A stretch of 32,677 nt of DNA from the IMG/VR virus record IMGVR_UViG_3300018083_000090, positions 1-32,677 of that record; one strand, given 5' to 3'. This document shows positions 20,136-31,141 of this stretch, in pieces. This DNA comes from a virus. The position numbers were made by a program, and so were the translations under genes. Position 1 is the first letter of the stretch, and every line of letters begins with the position of its first letter. Below the pieces are notes generated by a model that saw nothing but the letters and a program-made list of their open reading frames with translations, was not told where the DNA came from and made no database searches.

Positions 20136-22498
20136 TATCTACCCTCAGGCCTTTTCATAATATTTTGCTTAAGCTGATCTATTGCTCTCTGGACTCTAGG
20201 AGAGATAGGTCTACCGGCCTTTTGATCTTCTTGGGCCTTACGTAATTCATCCATAGTAACTGGATTTAGATTACGAAGATTCTCTTGAGTGGGATTTACT
20301 CTCCGATCTTCTGCAGTTAACGTTGGCCCTCCTGGTATAACATCACCTAGATTACCTGCGAAGTTAGGAACAGTAGGCTGTGTAGTAGTATCAAAGCTGG
20401 GTACTATCTGTCCCTGCTGCTTACCTGCAACAGTTTGAGTATCTCCTTGAGGTTCTAATGCAGATTTATTAGTACCAGGTCCAGTCGGAGTAGTTCTTGT
20501 AGCCGCTGGTGTATTAGTATTTACCGGCTTAGATAGAGGCTCCTTAGGGATCTTGATAACTTCATTATCTGGACCAAGCATCAAGCCATTCATAGCAAGA
20601 GAATTCTGAACATATATATTAGGATCTTGCTTAAGTGCATCTGCTACTGGCTTGTAGTGATTCATTGTAGTATTCAAGCTCTCAGCAATCTGAGTTGCTC
20701 TTGAAACAAACGCAGAGTTATTAGCTCCATACAGTGCAGCATTTGCATCTTTACCAGTAGCTGCATTGGCTTGTATTTTAGACTGAAGAATGGTACGCTC
20801 AAATAGATTAGTCTCTGGATTGTATTTAACACCATGAATAGACGGAGTGTTCTCTAGCCCTCTGATATTCTCGAAGTCTTTTACAACTCTATTACCGACA
20901 GCAGTATCTACAAACTTAATGTAGTTATCTCTAATCACAGGATCCTTGGACTCCATGATAGCCTTGGTAATCCCGGGCTGTAGGAGTTGCTTAAAGAGAG
21001 GTTCTTGATAAGAACCAGCTTTGGCATAGAAGTCTTTGTTCTGGGGATCACCGCTATAGAGCCAGAGAGCTGTAGCCTTAGTTTGTTCAGGAGTTAGCTT
21101 ACCGCTGGAGAGTGCATCAGATATACCTTTAATAGATAGTCGCTTAAGGTTAGCGATATCCTCAGGTGGAATACCTGCCTCCTTCATACGAAGCTCAGCT
21201 TCTTTAAGGGTACCCTCAGCCTTCTCTTTACCTTCTCCGCTGATACCCTGTACGATGTATCTCTGGAAGAGTCTATGCTCTGCTGTCAAGAAGGCACTGG
21301 ACTCACCAAGCATCAGTGAAGTCAACTGATCTCCGCCAAGCTTCCTGTGAGCATCTACACGAGCCATATAGGGAGCTTCATTCACTAGCTTTTGAATAGC
21401 TATGTTCTCGCTAGCCTTTACTGTATCAGCATCTATCGACATATAATCGATATTGCCTTCTTTATAGGCTTTGGTCCGGGTCTCTATTTCTTTACTGAAC
21501 CGCTCCTCGATACGCTTAGCAGCATCATTAGAGAGGCCACTACGTAGTGTGTATGGTTTACCGTTACTATCATTGCGTACTTGATCTAAATGATCATTGA
21601 GTCTTTGGAAACTAGCTTCTTTATATTTAGCTAGTTCAACATTCAATGCCTTGCGTGCTTCTGGTTCAGCAATACCACTAGAGATCTGATCACGATATCC
21701 AGTCGCAGCCTTGGCAAGAGCTTGAGTATCTACTCCCTGAGACTTCATAGCAGCCTCGGTATAAATACCCTCTGTTCCGAAGACTACCTCATTAGCATGC
21801 TGCTCCATCTTATGCTCATTGGCTTTACGCAGATGTTCATCTGTACTTAACTGCGCATCAAAGGCTTTCTTACTTCCTTGTATAACACCCCACTTAGCAT
21901 TGATAGCACGAGCGGTCTGGAGATCAGGGGTTTCACCTTTAGCCAGCAGCTCGGCTAGTGGTGTGCCATGGTCTCTAGCGAAGTGATACTCATTGAGAAG
22001 AGGAGAGTCCTTGTTCTCCTTATTGAGTTCAGCCTTCATCAAGCCAATAGCATGATTAGCAGGATTGACACCCGTTAGATCCTGCATCACATTGTCTACG
22101 TATTCTCTATGCCCAGGATATCTGGAGCGTAGTCTACGTGCCTCACTATCTAGAAGTAGGAAGTAGTGGCTATCTCCTATCTGTCCGGACTCCTTGGCAT
22201 TCTTCATAGTCTGCAGACGATTGGCAGCTGTATTGATCTCAGCAGGGACTTGAGTACCATAGCCCTTCTGCTGTGCGCCCATGTTGATCTCACGATCACG
22301 AATGGCGTCTACGCCTTCAGTAGCATCGTCTCTGATCTTAGTCTTGAAGAGTTCATTGATGCCTTTAATGGCCGAGTCACCAATGGTGGCTACACTCTCG
22401 AAGAGACTGGCTGTTGATAGATCAGGGGTTATCCCCTTGGACTTATCAGTATAGTCAGCATCTTTACTAGGCTGATCAATGTTAAAGGGCTGGGCCAT
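20135..22498 (-). CDS. Internal virion (ejection) protein, T7 gp15-like position, 787 aa
   Basis: The 787-aa product starts MAQPFNIDQPSKDADYTDKS and is almost entirely charged amphipathic helix until about residue 690, then a Pro/Thr/Gln-rich linker (PAATRTTPTGPGTN) and a helical end. This composition and its place between the giant protein and the last structural gene match the gp15-type internal core protein of T7-like phages, which forms part of the channel used to move DNA across the envelope. No catalytic motif is visible. It starts at the overlapping stop of the 1,843-aa gene. Confidence 0.75.
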   Translation of the reverse strand: MAQPFNIDQPSKDADYTDKSKGITPDLSTASLFESVATIGDSAIKGINELFKTKIRDDATEGVDAIRDREINMGAQQKGYGTQVPAEINTAANRLQTMKNAKESGQIGDSHYFLLLDSEARRLRSRYPGHREYVDNVMQDLTGVNPANHAIGLMKAELNKENKDSPLLNEYHFARDHGTPLAELLAKGETPDLQTARAINAKWGVIQGSKKAFDAQLSTDEHLRKANEHKMEQHANEVVFGTEGIYTEAAMKSQGVDTQALAKAATGYRDQISSGIAEPEARKALNVELAKYKEASFQRLNDHLDQVRNDSNGKPYTLRSGLSNDAAKRIEERFSKEIETRTKAYKEGNIDYMSIDADTVKASENIAIQKLVNEAPYMARVDAHRKLGGDQLTSLMLGESSAFLTAEHRLFQRYIVQGISGEGKEKAEGTLKEAELRMKEAGIPPEDIANLKRLSIKGISDALSSGKLTPEQTKATALWLYSGDPQNKDFYAKAGSYQEPLFKQLLQPGITKAIMESKDPVIRDNYIKFVDTAVGNRVVKDFENIRGLENTPSIHGVKYNPETNLFERTILQSKIQANAATGKDANAALYGANNSAFVSRATQIAESLNTTMNHYKPVADALKQDPNIYVQNSLAMNGLMLGPDNEVIKIPKEPLSKPVNTNTPAATRTTPTGPGTNKSALEPQGDTQTVAGKQQGQIVPSFDTTTQPTVPNFAGNLGDVIPGGPTLTAEDRRVNPTQENLRNLNPVTMDELRKAQEDQKAGRPISPRVQRAIDQLKQNIMKRPEGR

Positions 22499-25400
22499 TA
22501 TAGTCCTCGTCTCCTAAGATAACCCAGGTACTCCTGGAATGCTTCTGGTGTCTGTTTCTGTTCCATGAAACGCTTCTGGGCACGCACGACAAGAGGCTGT
22601 TCATCTCTGAGAGCTTGTGAGATCATCTTCATCTTATCCCCTTTCGGGAAGTTACCTAAGATGAATTCTTTATTAGCTCTGTCCCAATTGAGATTGAAAC
22701 CTGCTTCGTTATCACCATCCAATTCTTTAAAAGCTCTGATCATATGCTTATTGAACAACTCTCTTGCACGGACCTGCCCATCCTTCTGTGCTTTCATAAT
22801 GGCATTGACATCCATCATGTCGACAATCGCTTGAGGCTGAGTACCCGTGAGAGCACTGAAGATAGCTTGCGTTGTGGTTATGTTCTCAAGTCTATTCTCA
22901 CCACGACCTTCATATCTTCCAAGAGAATAGGCAGTCCAGACCTTTTGAGCAGCGTTAAGTGAAGATACGTTCTCTAGAATATCTTGATAGTCCGCTGCAG
23001 TTAAAGGAGCATCACCAACACTAGCAACGTAGGAATAGAAAGGATGCATAGATTGAATGACACCCTTCATTGTACGCCCACCGACACCGGTGAAGATGTC
23101 TACTGCGCTCTTTTCACCCTTGATCATATCTCTAAAGAGAGTGATACCACCAAGACCTGAGCCACCGATATCGAACTTCATACCTAGTATCTTTTCAGCA
23201 GCCATAGAAGCTAAACCATTCATCACAAAGTTGACACCCTCATGATCATTAGGATTGACCCACCCAGGGATTACACCGGTTACACGGGCATCTGTGACTT
23301 GCCTGTTAGCTTCACTCTTAACAGGCCAGAGGCCCATAGTCAAAGGTCCACCTATACCTACAGGGAGGCCATAAACTATGCTGTTCCATGTCAAGAGACG
23401 AGTTACTTCCGTAGCCGAAAGCTTACCTCCCCACAGCTGCTCAGCCTGTCTCAAGTGGGCATGGAAGAACTGAGTGATGAGACCTTGCGCGCCTTTCTGG
23501 AGCACGGAATTGCTTACGCCGGACATTCCAAGGTTAAGGAAGTCGGCTCTGTTAAGTACCTGTGTGATCGCAGCGCTGTCGAACCTAGCGGTGGGATTAG
23601 CAGTACGCCATTCGGCATACGCCCCATACCAGGAATTATACCGGCCTATCTCTTCACCCCTGCGGAAGAGACTAGTGTGCCAATCCCACATCTGCCCCGC
23701 CTTACCTTGTGTTATATCACTACGTAGGTACTGGTTCCAGTCTGCTACTTCCTTACCGGCCTTATTATAGCCAGTAGCCTTGAAGGCATTACTAGCTTCA
23801 ATGAAATGGTCAGCCTGCCACATGCCAAGCTTCTCAAGATTCCCGGCAAAGGCTGCAAGCATATTTGGGTTATCTATCCAGGTACGTACAAGATACCCTT
23901 GGGTAGAGGCAGTAGCTGCTTTAAGAGCATTAGTAGGCCCAAGTACTGCTGCTATGTTATTAATAGCCTGGGCTTGGTTGTAGAGGGCTGCTGGGTTCCA
24001 TATTCCCTGCTTCAAGGAGAAGGCCGCTGAGCGCATTGCTTGGATTGGGCTGGTAATGGTACTCCAAGCCCATTCCGCGACTACAGAGCGATCCTTGACG
24101 CTTTTAGCGCTACTTCCCAGGGACTCGAAGAGTTTCTGCTGGAGAGTATCTATCCCGTTTTCGACCTCAGTCCTAATAGAGATAAGTTCCTTAGTAGTAC
24201 GACGTGCATCCCAGATAGCTAATTTCTCAGCTGCGCTAATACCATCTTTAATAGGAGCATGTAGTAGAGCCTGGAGTGGGTCACCTCTTAGACGGGTGAT
24301 ATCCCAAGAGAGGCCGTCAGAGAACTCAGCAATGAATCTCTCTGCCGCCTTTATTCTAACATCATCCAGAACCCTACTAGCAGCCAATTGGTCAGCAGCA
24401 CGGTGAGCAGTAGTGAAAGGATCAACGTACTTGGCAGGTTGGAAATCGTAGACAGGATTACGCTTTGATCCTGAGATGTTGAAAGCATTAAGAGGATCTC
24501 CTCTTTCTTGTGCATATCTAAGATTAACACCACCATTATATAGGTTATGGGGGTTGTCTTCTGGACGCACGAATGTCCAGTTCGGATGCGTACTCTTGTA
24601 AATATCTTCTAGTTTATTTGCATCTAAGGTAGACTTACCGCTAGGGGTAAGCCTAAGCTCTTCAGTAAGCTTAAGAGCTCCGCCACCCTCCTCGAAGAAG
24701 CTCATGAACCTCTCGGGAGAATGGCCTAAATTCTTTCCTAGATAAGCACGTAGAGCAGTGACATCGCCTGATTGAGCAGCTTCAATTAGAAGCTGTCTGG
24801 CTACATTGAAGTGCTCTACATAGTGTTTACCCTGCTTCTCGGTATTGAAGAAGGTATGGTTTAAGTCACCATGATAGTAGACACTTGGATTAATAGCATC
24901 ACCAATACTGATATCGGCTTGCCTAGCTACCCAAGGATAGTCGTATGTCCGATGCCCACCAGGCTTGTAGGGAAGCTGCTGGAAGGGCAATGGGCTAGAG
25001 TGAATCTCATCCACTAGAATGTAATCAACCCGTCCACGCGGTAATTTGAGGCCGTACGTGTCCTTCAAAACCTGACTGGTCTCTGGTCCTACATGGATAA
25101 CTTTTAATTCACCGTCTGCTACACGCTGACGTACAGACTCCTGCCATTTAACTGAGCCCTCAGGACCACGCCTATCTGATCTAAAGAAGCCTGCTTGAGC
25201 AATAGCAGGGTCTCTATCCCAAATAAGATACCCGAATGGTTGCTTATTCGTCGGCATCTTCTCTAGGACTTTACCTTCAATATTCATGTTGATCTCTTTA
25301 CCCAACTCTGCACGAGTGGGGAGACCATACATCATGATACCCTGACGGGTCTTATCCCGATAGAGGCCTAGATTATTAATAGCCCAGTCAACGTCGTTAA

Positions 25401-28029
25401 GCTGTACATACGCCCAGTAGGCACTATGCTCGGCTTCAGTCGGGGTTCTTCCACTATACTTATAGAAGTCTTGTTCGAACTCTCCGAAAGATCTAGAGAA
25501 CCTGCCATATTCGGCGCCCTTCTTGTAATTCTTCTGCTCGTTTAAGAAACCCTTGAACTCATCCCAATCCTTCTTACCTACCTGTCGCTTAAGCTCCATG
25601 ATAGGATCAAGGAACCGCTTGACTAGCTCGAACTGATTCTTAACACTGTAGCCGGCAAGCTTAGCAGCTTCCATCATATTAGCAGAGAGCTTAGAGTCTT
25701 TAGAGACGGGAAGAGCAGCGGCTATAAAGCTACGTAGGCCTGGGGGGTTCTCGTGCTGAGTCTCAATACGAAGAGCATTGCGAGCCTGAAGAGAAGTCTC
25801 ATCGATAGGATGTGTATATTTAATAACATATCCACCACCAAACTCTTCTACTTTATAGGAGTTGGGATGAAGACCTATCTCACGCTCTGCTGAGTAGACA
25901 GCATTCTCTTTAGTAACGAAAGGCTTAAGAGTATCATCAGCAAAGGTAGACTTGATAGTAGCAACCTTCCTATTGAAGTCTTGCTGGAATGCAGTAGTAC
26001 CTTCGATAGTCGTAGCCGGTCTGAAGTTCTGATTAGCAGCTTCCATTCTAATTCCAGCAAATTCCGGGGTTCTGCTTTTCATAGCAGCTTGTCCCAGAGC
26101 ATCACTCATCTTAAGACCAGTGACCTTCTCGAAGTATGCAGCAGCTAATTCTTTAGCTTGTTTAACAGCAACACTAGATCCACCTTTTACGGTACTTTGA
26201 AACTGCTCGGCAGGCCAGTATGCTACCTTCTTAGTTTCAGGATTGAGGAATTGAAAGAACTGCTTACCGTTATGCTCAGACATTCCGTTAATTAGAACAG
26301 GCTGCTTTAGAAGTCTGGATCCATCTTCACTAATAGGATGTGCTTTACTTCCTACTTTAATTCCAGTGGCCTCTTTAGCATGTGCTTCTGCTAGATTAAT
26401 CTCTCCGACAAGCTTCTGAAATCTATCAGCCTGTCTCTTAGAAAACTTTGCACTAAGATCAGCTGTCTCATTAACAGCCTGTAGTGCACGAGCCTCTAGA
26501 GTAGTACCTGTATCTACCTTAAGCGCTATACCAGATACTGAACTTCCGCTAGGCCTCTCACCGAACTTATAGATACGATAGTAGTTGGAGGTTAAGAAAT
26601 CATCTAGATTAGAAGTAGCAACATCTACCACTCGGCCTACTGCACCTGGGTGGGATCTCATTACTATCTTATCTGTCTGTTCAGCTGCTGCAGTTAAGGC
26701 TTGACCTTCCTGCTCTAGGCGCTGTACTTTAACTACACCGTTAGTGACACTATCATCTAGAAGGGATGTACGGGCTTTAATCTCTTCTGTAAGTCTAGCA
26801 GCTCTTTCCCTGACTAGTGTGTAGGAGCCCTGTTCCAGGGCCTGGGAGCCCTGCTGGAGCGTCGTTGTATGGTTCTTGAGGTCTACCCAGCTGGCTTCTT
26901 GGAGCGTACCAGGGACCACGCTACGGGCTTGTGCGAACTCTTCTGCTTTACCTAGTGCTCTGATCTGATCCTCAGCTAGAAGTTTAGCAGCTTTATCTAC
27001 TTCACCAGACTCTTCTAGAACCTTAATAGGATTAAAGGTTCTGTTACCTAAGGATTTAGCTGTCCTATTCCAAGCATTAAAACCAAGCTTAGTGCCTGTA
27101 GCTATTCCCGGGACAGATGCGAAGTCAATAGTAGAAAATAGATTTGCGAGAGCCGCGTCTGACGTAGTATACGCGGCAAATCCATTGAGAAACTGTATGG
27201 CGGCTTCTGGATTCTTACCATACATACTTGTAGCAATAGTCTTAATCTCTTTAAGCGCATCGCTTGGGTTCTCCATGGTCAGATACTTAGAGTACTGAGC
27301 AGCAAGATCGTTACCAGTAAGGGCTAAGAACTGTGAACGCATACGTGCATCATAGAGAAGAGGGACGAACCTCTCAAGGTTAGCATCTATCTTAGTATTA
27401 AAGGCTTGACCTGCTGGAGGCATTGCCGTCCAGCTTTGTTCATCGTATTTAGCTTTAAGCTCTTCTTTAAATCTCTGAACACCTTCTTTGAGATGGAGAC
27501 TCCTTTGAAGATAGTTCATAGATTGATAGTCAGCCTCTGCTGGCTCTCTATGTTTTAGAAGAGCTTCAGCAGTACTGTTGGTCATCTTCTCTGCATACTT
27601 AGCAGCAAAGTAGTCTTCGGTACCGATGTCCGGAGACTCTTGAATACGAAGGACTGCTTCTATATCTTTATCATCAAGATTACCTGCCTTATCATTGATG
27701 ATCTTCTGGATAGCAGAATCCTTAGCATGACGAACATTCATAACATTTGATTGTTCAGCAAGCCGTTCCTCTTTAAGTTCATTACCAGTCTCAATCTGAG
27801 ACAAGAGGAAGTCTCTGTATTTAGAGTCTCTATTGACTCCCATAGCCCATTTAGTAGCGCGCTGTTCAGCAGTCTCTTTAAGGACAGCGGGCTGGGTGGG
27901 GACAGCTCCCATACCGAAGTCCATAGGTACTTCGCCTTTAAAGGCTTCAGAACCTGGATCAATCCTTTGATCAGGATTCTGAGGACTGAAGCCTATACTT
28001 AAGTCAATATTCTCGTAGGGATCTGCCAT
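22498..28029 (-). CDS. Giant internal virion (ejection) protein, T7 gp16-like position, 1,843 aa
   Basis: The largest gene of the window. The protein is helical with alternating hydrophobic and charged stretches. The region about 1300-1750 is more hydrophobic and aromatic (SPIQAMRSAAFSLKQGIWNP, YGLPVGIGGPLTMGLWPV), and the C-terminus is a basic helix (YLGYLRRRGL). Size and order after a gp14-like gene fit the large ejected core proteins of podoviruses. No lysozyme or transglycosylase catalytic motif is evident at the N-terminus where T7 gp16 has one, and no RNA polymerase motif is seen, so it is not an N4-type virion RNA polymerase. It is coupled to its neighbours by TAATG overlaps at both ends. 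Confidence 0.8.
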   Translation of the reverse strand: MADPYENIDLSIGFSPQNPDQRIDPGSEAFKGEVPMDFGMGAVPTQPAVLKETAEQRATKWAMGVNRDSKYRDFLLSQIETGNELKEERLAEQSNVMNVRHAKDSAIQKIINDKAGNLDDKDIEAVLRIQESPDIGTEDYFAAKYAEKMTNSTAEALLKHREPAEADYQSMNYLQRSLHLKEGVQRFKEELKAKYDEQSWTAMPPAGQAFNTKIDANLERFVPLLYDARMRSQFLALTGNDLAAQYSKYLTMENPSDALKEIKTIATSMYGKNPEAAIQFLNGFAAYTTSDAALANLFSTIDFASVPGIATGTKLGFNAWNRTAKSLGNRTFNPIKVLEESGEVDKAAKLLAEDQIRALGKAEEFAQARSVVPGTLQEASWVDLKNHTTTLQQGSQALEQGSYTLVRERAARLTEEIKARTSLLDDSVTNGVVKVQRLEQEGQALTAAAEQTDKIVMRSHPGAVGRVVDVATSNLDDFLTSNYYRIYKFGERPSGSSVSGIALKVDTGTTLEARALQAVNETADLSAKFSKRQADRFQKLVGEINLAEAHAKEATGIKVGSKAHPISEDGSRLLKQPVLINGMSEHNGKQFFQFLNPETKKVAYWPAEQFQSTVKGGSSVAVKQAKELAAAYFEKVTGLKMSDALGQAAMKSRTPEFAGIRMEAANQNFRPATTIEGTTAFQQDFNRKVATIKSTFADDTLKPFVTKENAVYSAEREIGLHPNSYKVEEFGGGYVIKYTHPIDETSLQARNALRIETQHENPPGLRSFIAAALPVSKDSKLSANMMEAAKLAGYSVKNQFELVKRFLDPIMELKRQVGKKDWDEFKGFLNEQKNYKKGAEYGRFSRSFGEFEQDFYKYSGRTPTEAEHSAYWAYVQLNDVDWAINNLGLYRDKTRQGIMMYGLPTRAELGKEINMNIEGKVLEKMPTNKQPFGYLIWDRDPAIAQAGFFRSDRRGPEGSVKWQESVRQRVADGELKVIHVGPETSQVLKDTYGLKLPRGRVDYILVDEIHSSPLPFQQLPYKPGGHRTYDYPWVARQADISIGDAINPSVYYHGDLNHTFFNTEKQGKHYVEHFNVARQLLIEAAQSGDVTALRAYLGKNLGHSPERFMSFFEEGGGALKLTEELRLTPSGKSTLDANKLEDIYKSTHPNWTFVRPEDNPHNLYNGGVNLRYAQERGDPLNAFNISGSKRNPVYDFQPAKYVDPFTTAHRAADQLAASRVLDDVRIKAAERFIAEFSDGLSWDITRLRGDPLQALLHAPIKDGISAAEKLAIWDARRTTKELISIRTEVENGIDTLQQKLFESLGSSAKSVKDRSVVAEWAWSTITSPIQAMRSAAFSLKQGIWNPAALYNQAQAINNIAAVLGPTNALKAATASTQGYLVRTWIDNPNMLAAFAGNLEKLGMWQADHFIEASNAFKATGYNKAGKEVADWNQYLRSDITQGKAGQMWDWHTSLFRRGEEIGRYNSWYGAYAEWRTANPTARFDSAAITQVLNRADFLNLGMSGVSNSVLQKGAQGLITQFFHAHLRQAEQLWGGKLSATEVTRLLTWNSIVYGLPVGIGGPLTMGLWPVKSEANRQVTDARVTGVIPGWVNPNDHEGVNFVMNGLASMAAEKILGMKFDIGGSGLGGITLFRDMIKGEKSAVDIFTGVGGRTMKGVIQSMHPFYSYVASVGDAPLTAADYQDILENVSSLNAAQKVWTAYSLGRYEGRGENRLENITTTQAIFSALTGTQPQAIVDMMDVNAIMKAQKDGQVRARELFNKHMIRAFKELDGDNEAGFNLNWDRANKEFILGNFPKGDKMKMISQALRDEQPLVVRAQKRFMEQKQTPEAFQEYLGYLRRRGL

Positions 28030-28598
28030 TAGTATGGCGCCCCTTCTAGCACATCGACACCACCATACAAACTATTGCTGCTATTATCCTCGGAGCTTGA
28101 GATACCAGGTTGGAAGGTATTGCTATCGCTACTACCGAAGAGGCTACCGGCTATCTCACCACCAGCCTTGGAGTTACCCATTATCATCTTACCAATGCCT
28201 TCAAGACCGCTGGCTTCGGCTTGCTTCTGTCTGATACGAGATTCTCTAGCCCTCTCATCAAACATCTTCTCACCAAGCTGATATTGAAACATATTGTAGT
28301 TAATGTTTCCAGCAGTCTGGTTACGCTCTTGACCACGAGTGCCGCCAACTGCTGAACTACCTTGTGCAAGATTTCCACCAGCGAACATACGACTAGTGGA
28401 CTCAGCTTCTGTCAAGTAACCTTGACGAATGTATTCTCTTTGCTGTCTTTGGAATTGGAGTTGAGCAGCCTCACGTCGAATGCCTTCTTGCCGAGCGGAG
28501 CTCTCAGAGAGCTCTCTAGCTGATCTAGCTTTTCGCTGAGCAGCCACACCACTGGTATAGAGGCCGACTGTAAACATCGCTGCTTGAAATGGAAACAT
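28029..28598 (-). CDS. Internal virion protein, T7 gp14-like, 189 aa
   Basis: The N-terminus (MFPFQAAMFTVGLYTSGVAA) is hydrophobic, followed by a long Arg/Gln/Glu helix (QLQFQRQQREYIRQGYLTEA) and a Gly/Ser-rich region (GGNLAQGSSAVGGTRGQ) with a low-complexity end. This is the usual pattern of gp14-type internal virion proteins, which form the outer-membrane part of the ejection channel. Size matches (196 aa in T7). Position between the tail-tube gene and the giant ejection protein agrees. Confidence 0.8.
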   Translation of the reverse strand: MFPFQAAMFTVGLYTSGVAAQRKARSARELSESSARQEGIRREAAQLQFQRQQREYIRQGYLTEAESTSRMFAGGNLAQGSSAVGGTRGQERNQTAGNINYNMFQYQLGEKMFDERARESRIRQKQAEASGLEGIGKMIMGNSKAGGEIAGSLFGSSDSNTFQPGISSSEDNSSNSLYGGVDVLEGAPY

Positions 28599-31141
28599 TA
28601 TATACCTTGCGCTGTTGAAAGTGCCAATGACCAGCCAATGATTGTGAAAGGCTTAGTTCCGTTAGAACTATATCGAAGCTGGATAGATCTACCCTTGCCT
28701 CTTAGTTTAAGTTTACGCCAAGTCAATGATCGATCTTCCATGAAACCTGTGTAGATCTCTTGTCTAGATCCCCATTTACCGGAGTCACCAGTGATTGCAT
28801 ATTCGAATGCACCCTGGACATAGCAACTATCGTCTGCATCATTTTGTTCGAGAAGAGTTAGTATGTAGTTAGCCTGTGCGAATCTAATAGCATCTCCTGG
28901 GAGGTAGTACCCAGTAATGAAGTAACTATCGTATTCTTGTGCTCCGCCAATGTCTTCAATCTCATTATCATAAACAAACCAATCTCTATGGACTGTATCT
29001 GATACTGTAGCAAAAGTCATATTATGAGTACCTGATGTAGGTTCATATGTAATTAGATATTTATTACCTGGAATACCAGTCCTATCGGCAGCTTGCACGA
29101 AGAGATGGCCTCGAATATCTAATGTACCGACATCTGTAGTAAGAGTCCAGGGATAGTACGCTTTAGTTCTTACATCATAGTTAAGAACTCTGTTGTAGGT
29201 GTACTTGTCATCTCCAAGCACTCCGTCATTGAAGAGCCAGAATACCATGTAGTCTTCAGGAGAATATACACCTTTAACATATTTCTTATTCTCAGTTGGG
29301 AGTTCAGATAAGAACTGATCAATGACTCCGACAGATTGAAATTCTATATTAAATGAGTCATATGATGGATCAAACTTAAGAGAGTAGATTCCTTCTTGCC
29401 CCCACCAGACAGGCAGACCTTGCATATCTACAATGCTTAGTGGACTTGTGGATCCTATTGTAGAAAGACGTTTCACCTGATAATCATTAGCTCTAAAGTA
29501 ATTACCAGAAGATCCTGAGATAGCCCAGACACCATTAGTAGCAATAACAATTAAAGCATTCTTACAATTGACTAGCTTTGTTACTTTACCCATCTCAGGG
29601 ATTACAATTGTACCACCATCTGAAGATAGTAGATCAAAGAAGTACTCACCTGTTGGATCATTAACCGAATAACATTTACCGTACTGTGCTTCCTTCTCTA
29701 GGATCTGGGTGAAGAAGATTGTATTGTTTAAAGAGAAGGCTTCAATACCTGCATAGAAAGCTCTAGCTGCATAGAAGGCAACACAAGAAGGCCGCCTGAT
29801 GGTCTCTTCTGCATCGGTAGTTGAAGTCACCTCATAGAACTGAACTTCTACGAGATATGGATCGGCTGCTGCCGTTACTGCTTGGTTCTGTCTAACCCAT
29901 ACGTAGTTCCAGGAAGTTGCTAGATCTGTGGACGAGATGACTCTTCCACCAGATTCATTAGCAGTATCTGTAAATGTAAGAGTACCAATTAATGTGCCAT
30001 CATTATGCGCAGTAGGTGCTGTTTGTTTAGCATATAGATCCCATGTTACAGGATTATTGGCAAGCATAAATCCACGATCATTACTTCCGTAGATAACTGC
30101 TTGTCCAATTCTCTTAGGACTTGCGCTGTAGTTCTTACCAATGTATGCAGATACGCCCGCAGTTAATTGTGAAGCTGAACTAACTATTAAGTTAGTAACT
30201 CCATCAAATACTGATCCAGGATTACTTACTCCGAAACTTATATTAGTTCCAGTATTAAAACCAATTAGTGCACTTGTCGTACCGATAGCTGCAGTAAATC
30301 CATCAGCAACCATCGCAGCGTTTCTATCGGGATTAGTCGCAGTAAGAATGAAGTGCCCCTTAGGAGCGGGACGCGACAGTGGACTTAGAGAAAGCACACG
30401 GGAGTTATCAAAAGCGTCTGTTACAGAAGCTCGATAAAGAGCGACATAATCACAGTTAGAGGGCATGTCTGTTCTAGCTGTATCCCACTGAGAAAGAGCG
30501 TCAGTAGTACTCCAACCTTGATTTAATATGTTGTAGTAGTGTGCAGCATTACTAGAAGCAAGTCCGGAGACTGAAGCAGTAGGACGATCTGTATCCGCTA
30601 GTCCATCGTCTAATCCTGCAAAGTCTCTTGCTCTGATTTCAAAAGATGTAGCAGTTATAGTATCTGCTGTTGCATCATAGACGACGAAGAACGGGATAGT
30701 CGAAGGATTGACTACAATCAATGTTCCTCTACCCGTTGCATATTGACAGTTGAAAGAGCCGGGATCTAATCCAGAACCTGAAGGGAGATAATCATCTAGA
30801 TCAATAGTAGTATGTATTGTAGTAATTGTAGGACTAGTAGACACATCAAAGAAGTTAAGATCTGATCCATTCTGAATTACTACAAAAGACTTCTCGATAC
30901 CAGCTGCTGCTTCCCAGAGATACTCTGTAAAGACATCAGTATCTACTGTTGTACCGCCATCAAACGTTGTATAGTTATCTTCAAGATCAATTCCAAGTCT
31001 ACGTGAAACTCTGCCAGTAAAATCGAATACACAATTATCTGTATCCGTAGAAGCGTTCTCCGGAAAGTTCAAAGCTGTAACATCCGTGATAAGACCACGA
31101 ATGAATGATTTCTCAACCTTACTGGCAGGAGTTCTAGGCAT
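28598..31141 (-). CDS. Tail tubular protein B-like / stabilisation protein, 847 aa
   Basis: The protein begins MPRTPASKVEKSFIRGLITD and soon shows the motif ENASTDTDNCVFDFTGRVSRRLGID, commonly seen at the N-terminus of podovirus tail nozzle proteins that contact the genome-end assembly. The rest is beta-rich with many Gly, Ser and Thr, consistent with a beta-propeller nozzle (T7 gp12 is 794 aa). It lies just after the gatekeeper-like gene, the normal gp11-gp12 order, with one small gene between. It forms the tail tube end and helps retain DNA. Confidence 0.85.
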   Translation of the reverse strand: MPRTPASKVEKSFIRGLITDVTALNFPENASTDTDNCVFDFTGRVSRRLGIDLEDNYTTFDGGTTVDTDVFTEYLWEAAAGIEKSFVVIQNGSDLNFFDVSTSPTITTIHTTIDLDDYLPSGSGLDPGSFNCQYATGRGTLIVVNPSTIPFFVVYDATADTITATSFEIRARDFAGLDDGLADTDRPTASVSGLASSNAAHYYNILNQGWSTTDALSQWDTARTDMPSNCDYVALYRASVTDAFDNSRVLSLSPLSRPAPKGHFILTATNPDRNAAMVADGFTAAIGTTSALIGFNTGTNISFGVSNPGSVFDGVTNLIVSSASQLTAGVSAYIGKNYSASPKRIGQAVIYGSNDRGFMLANNPVTWDLYAKQTAPTAHNDGTLIGTLTFTDTANESGGRVISSTDLATSWNYVWVRQNQAVTAAADPYLVEVQFYEVTSTTDAEETIRRPSCVAFYAARAFYAGIEAFSLNNTIFFTQILEKEAQYGKCYSVNDPTGEYFFDLLSSDGGTIVIPEMGKVTKLVNCKNALIVIATNGVWAISGSSGNYFRANDYQVKRLSTIGSTSPLSIVDMQGLPVWWGQEGIYSLKFDPSYDSFNIEFQSVGVIDQFLSELPTENKKYVKGVYSPEDYMVFWLFNDGVLGDDKYTYNRVLNYDVRTKAYYPWTLTTDVGTLDIRGHLFVQAADRTGIPGNKYLITYEPTSGTHNMTFATVSDTVHRDWFVYDNEIEDIGGAQEYDSYFITGYYLPGDAIRFAQANYILTLLEQNDADDSCYVQGAFEYAITGDSGKWGSRQEIYTGFMEDRSLTWRKLKLRGKGRSIQLRYSSNGTKPFTIIGWSLALSTAQGI

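Noticed and set aside
22498-28029. An N4-like virion RNA polymerase
   Set aside because: Size is large, but no polymerase catalytic motifs were found. Position after gp11-, gp12- and gp14-like genes fits an ejection protein.
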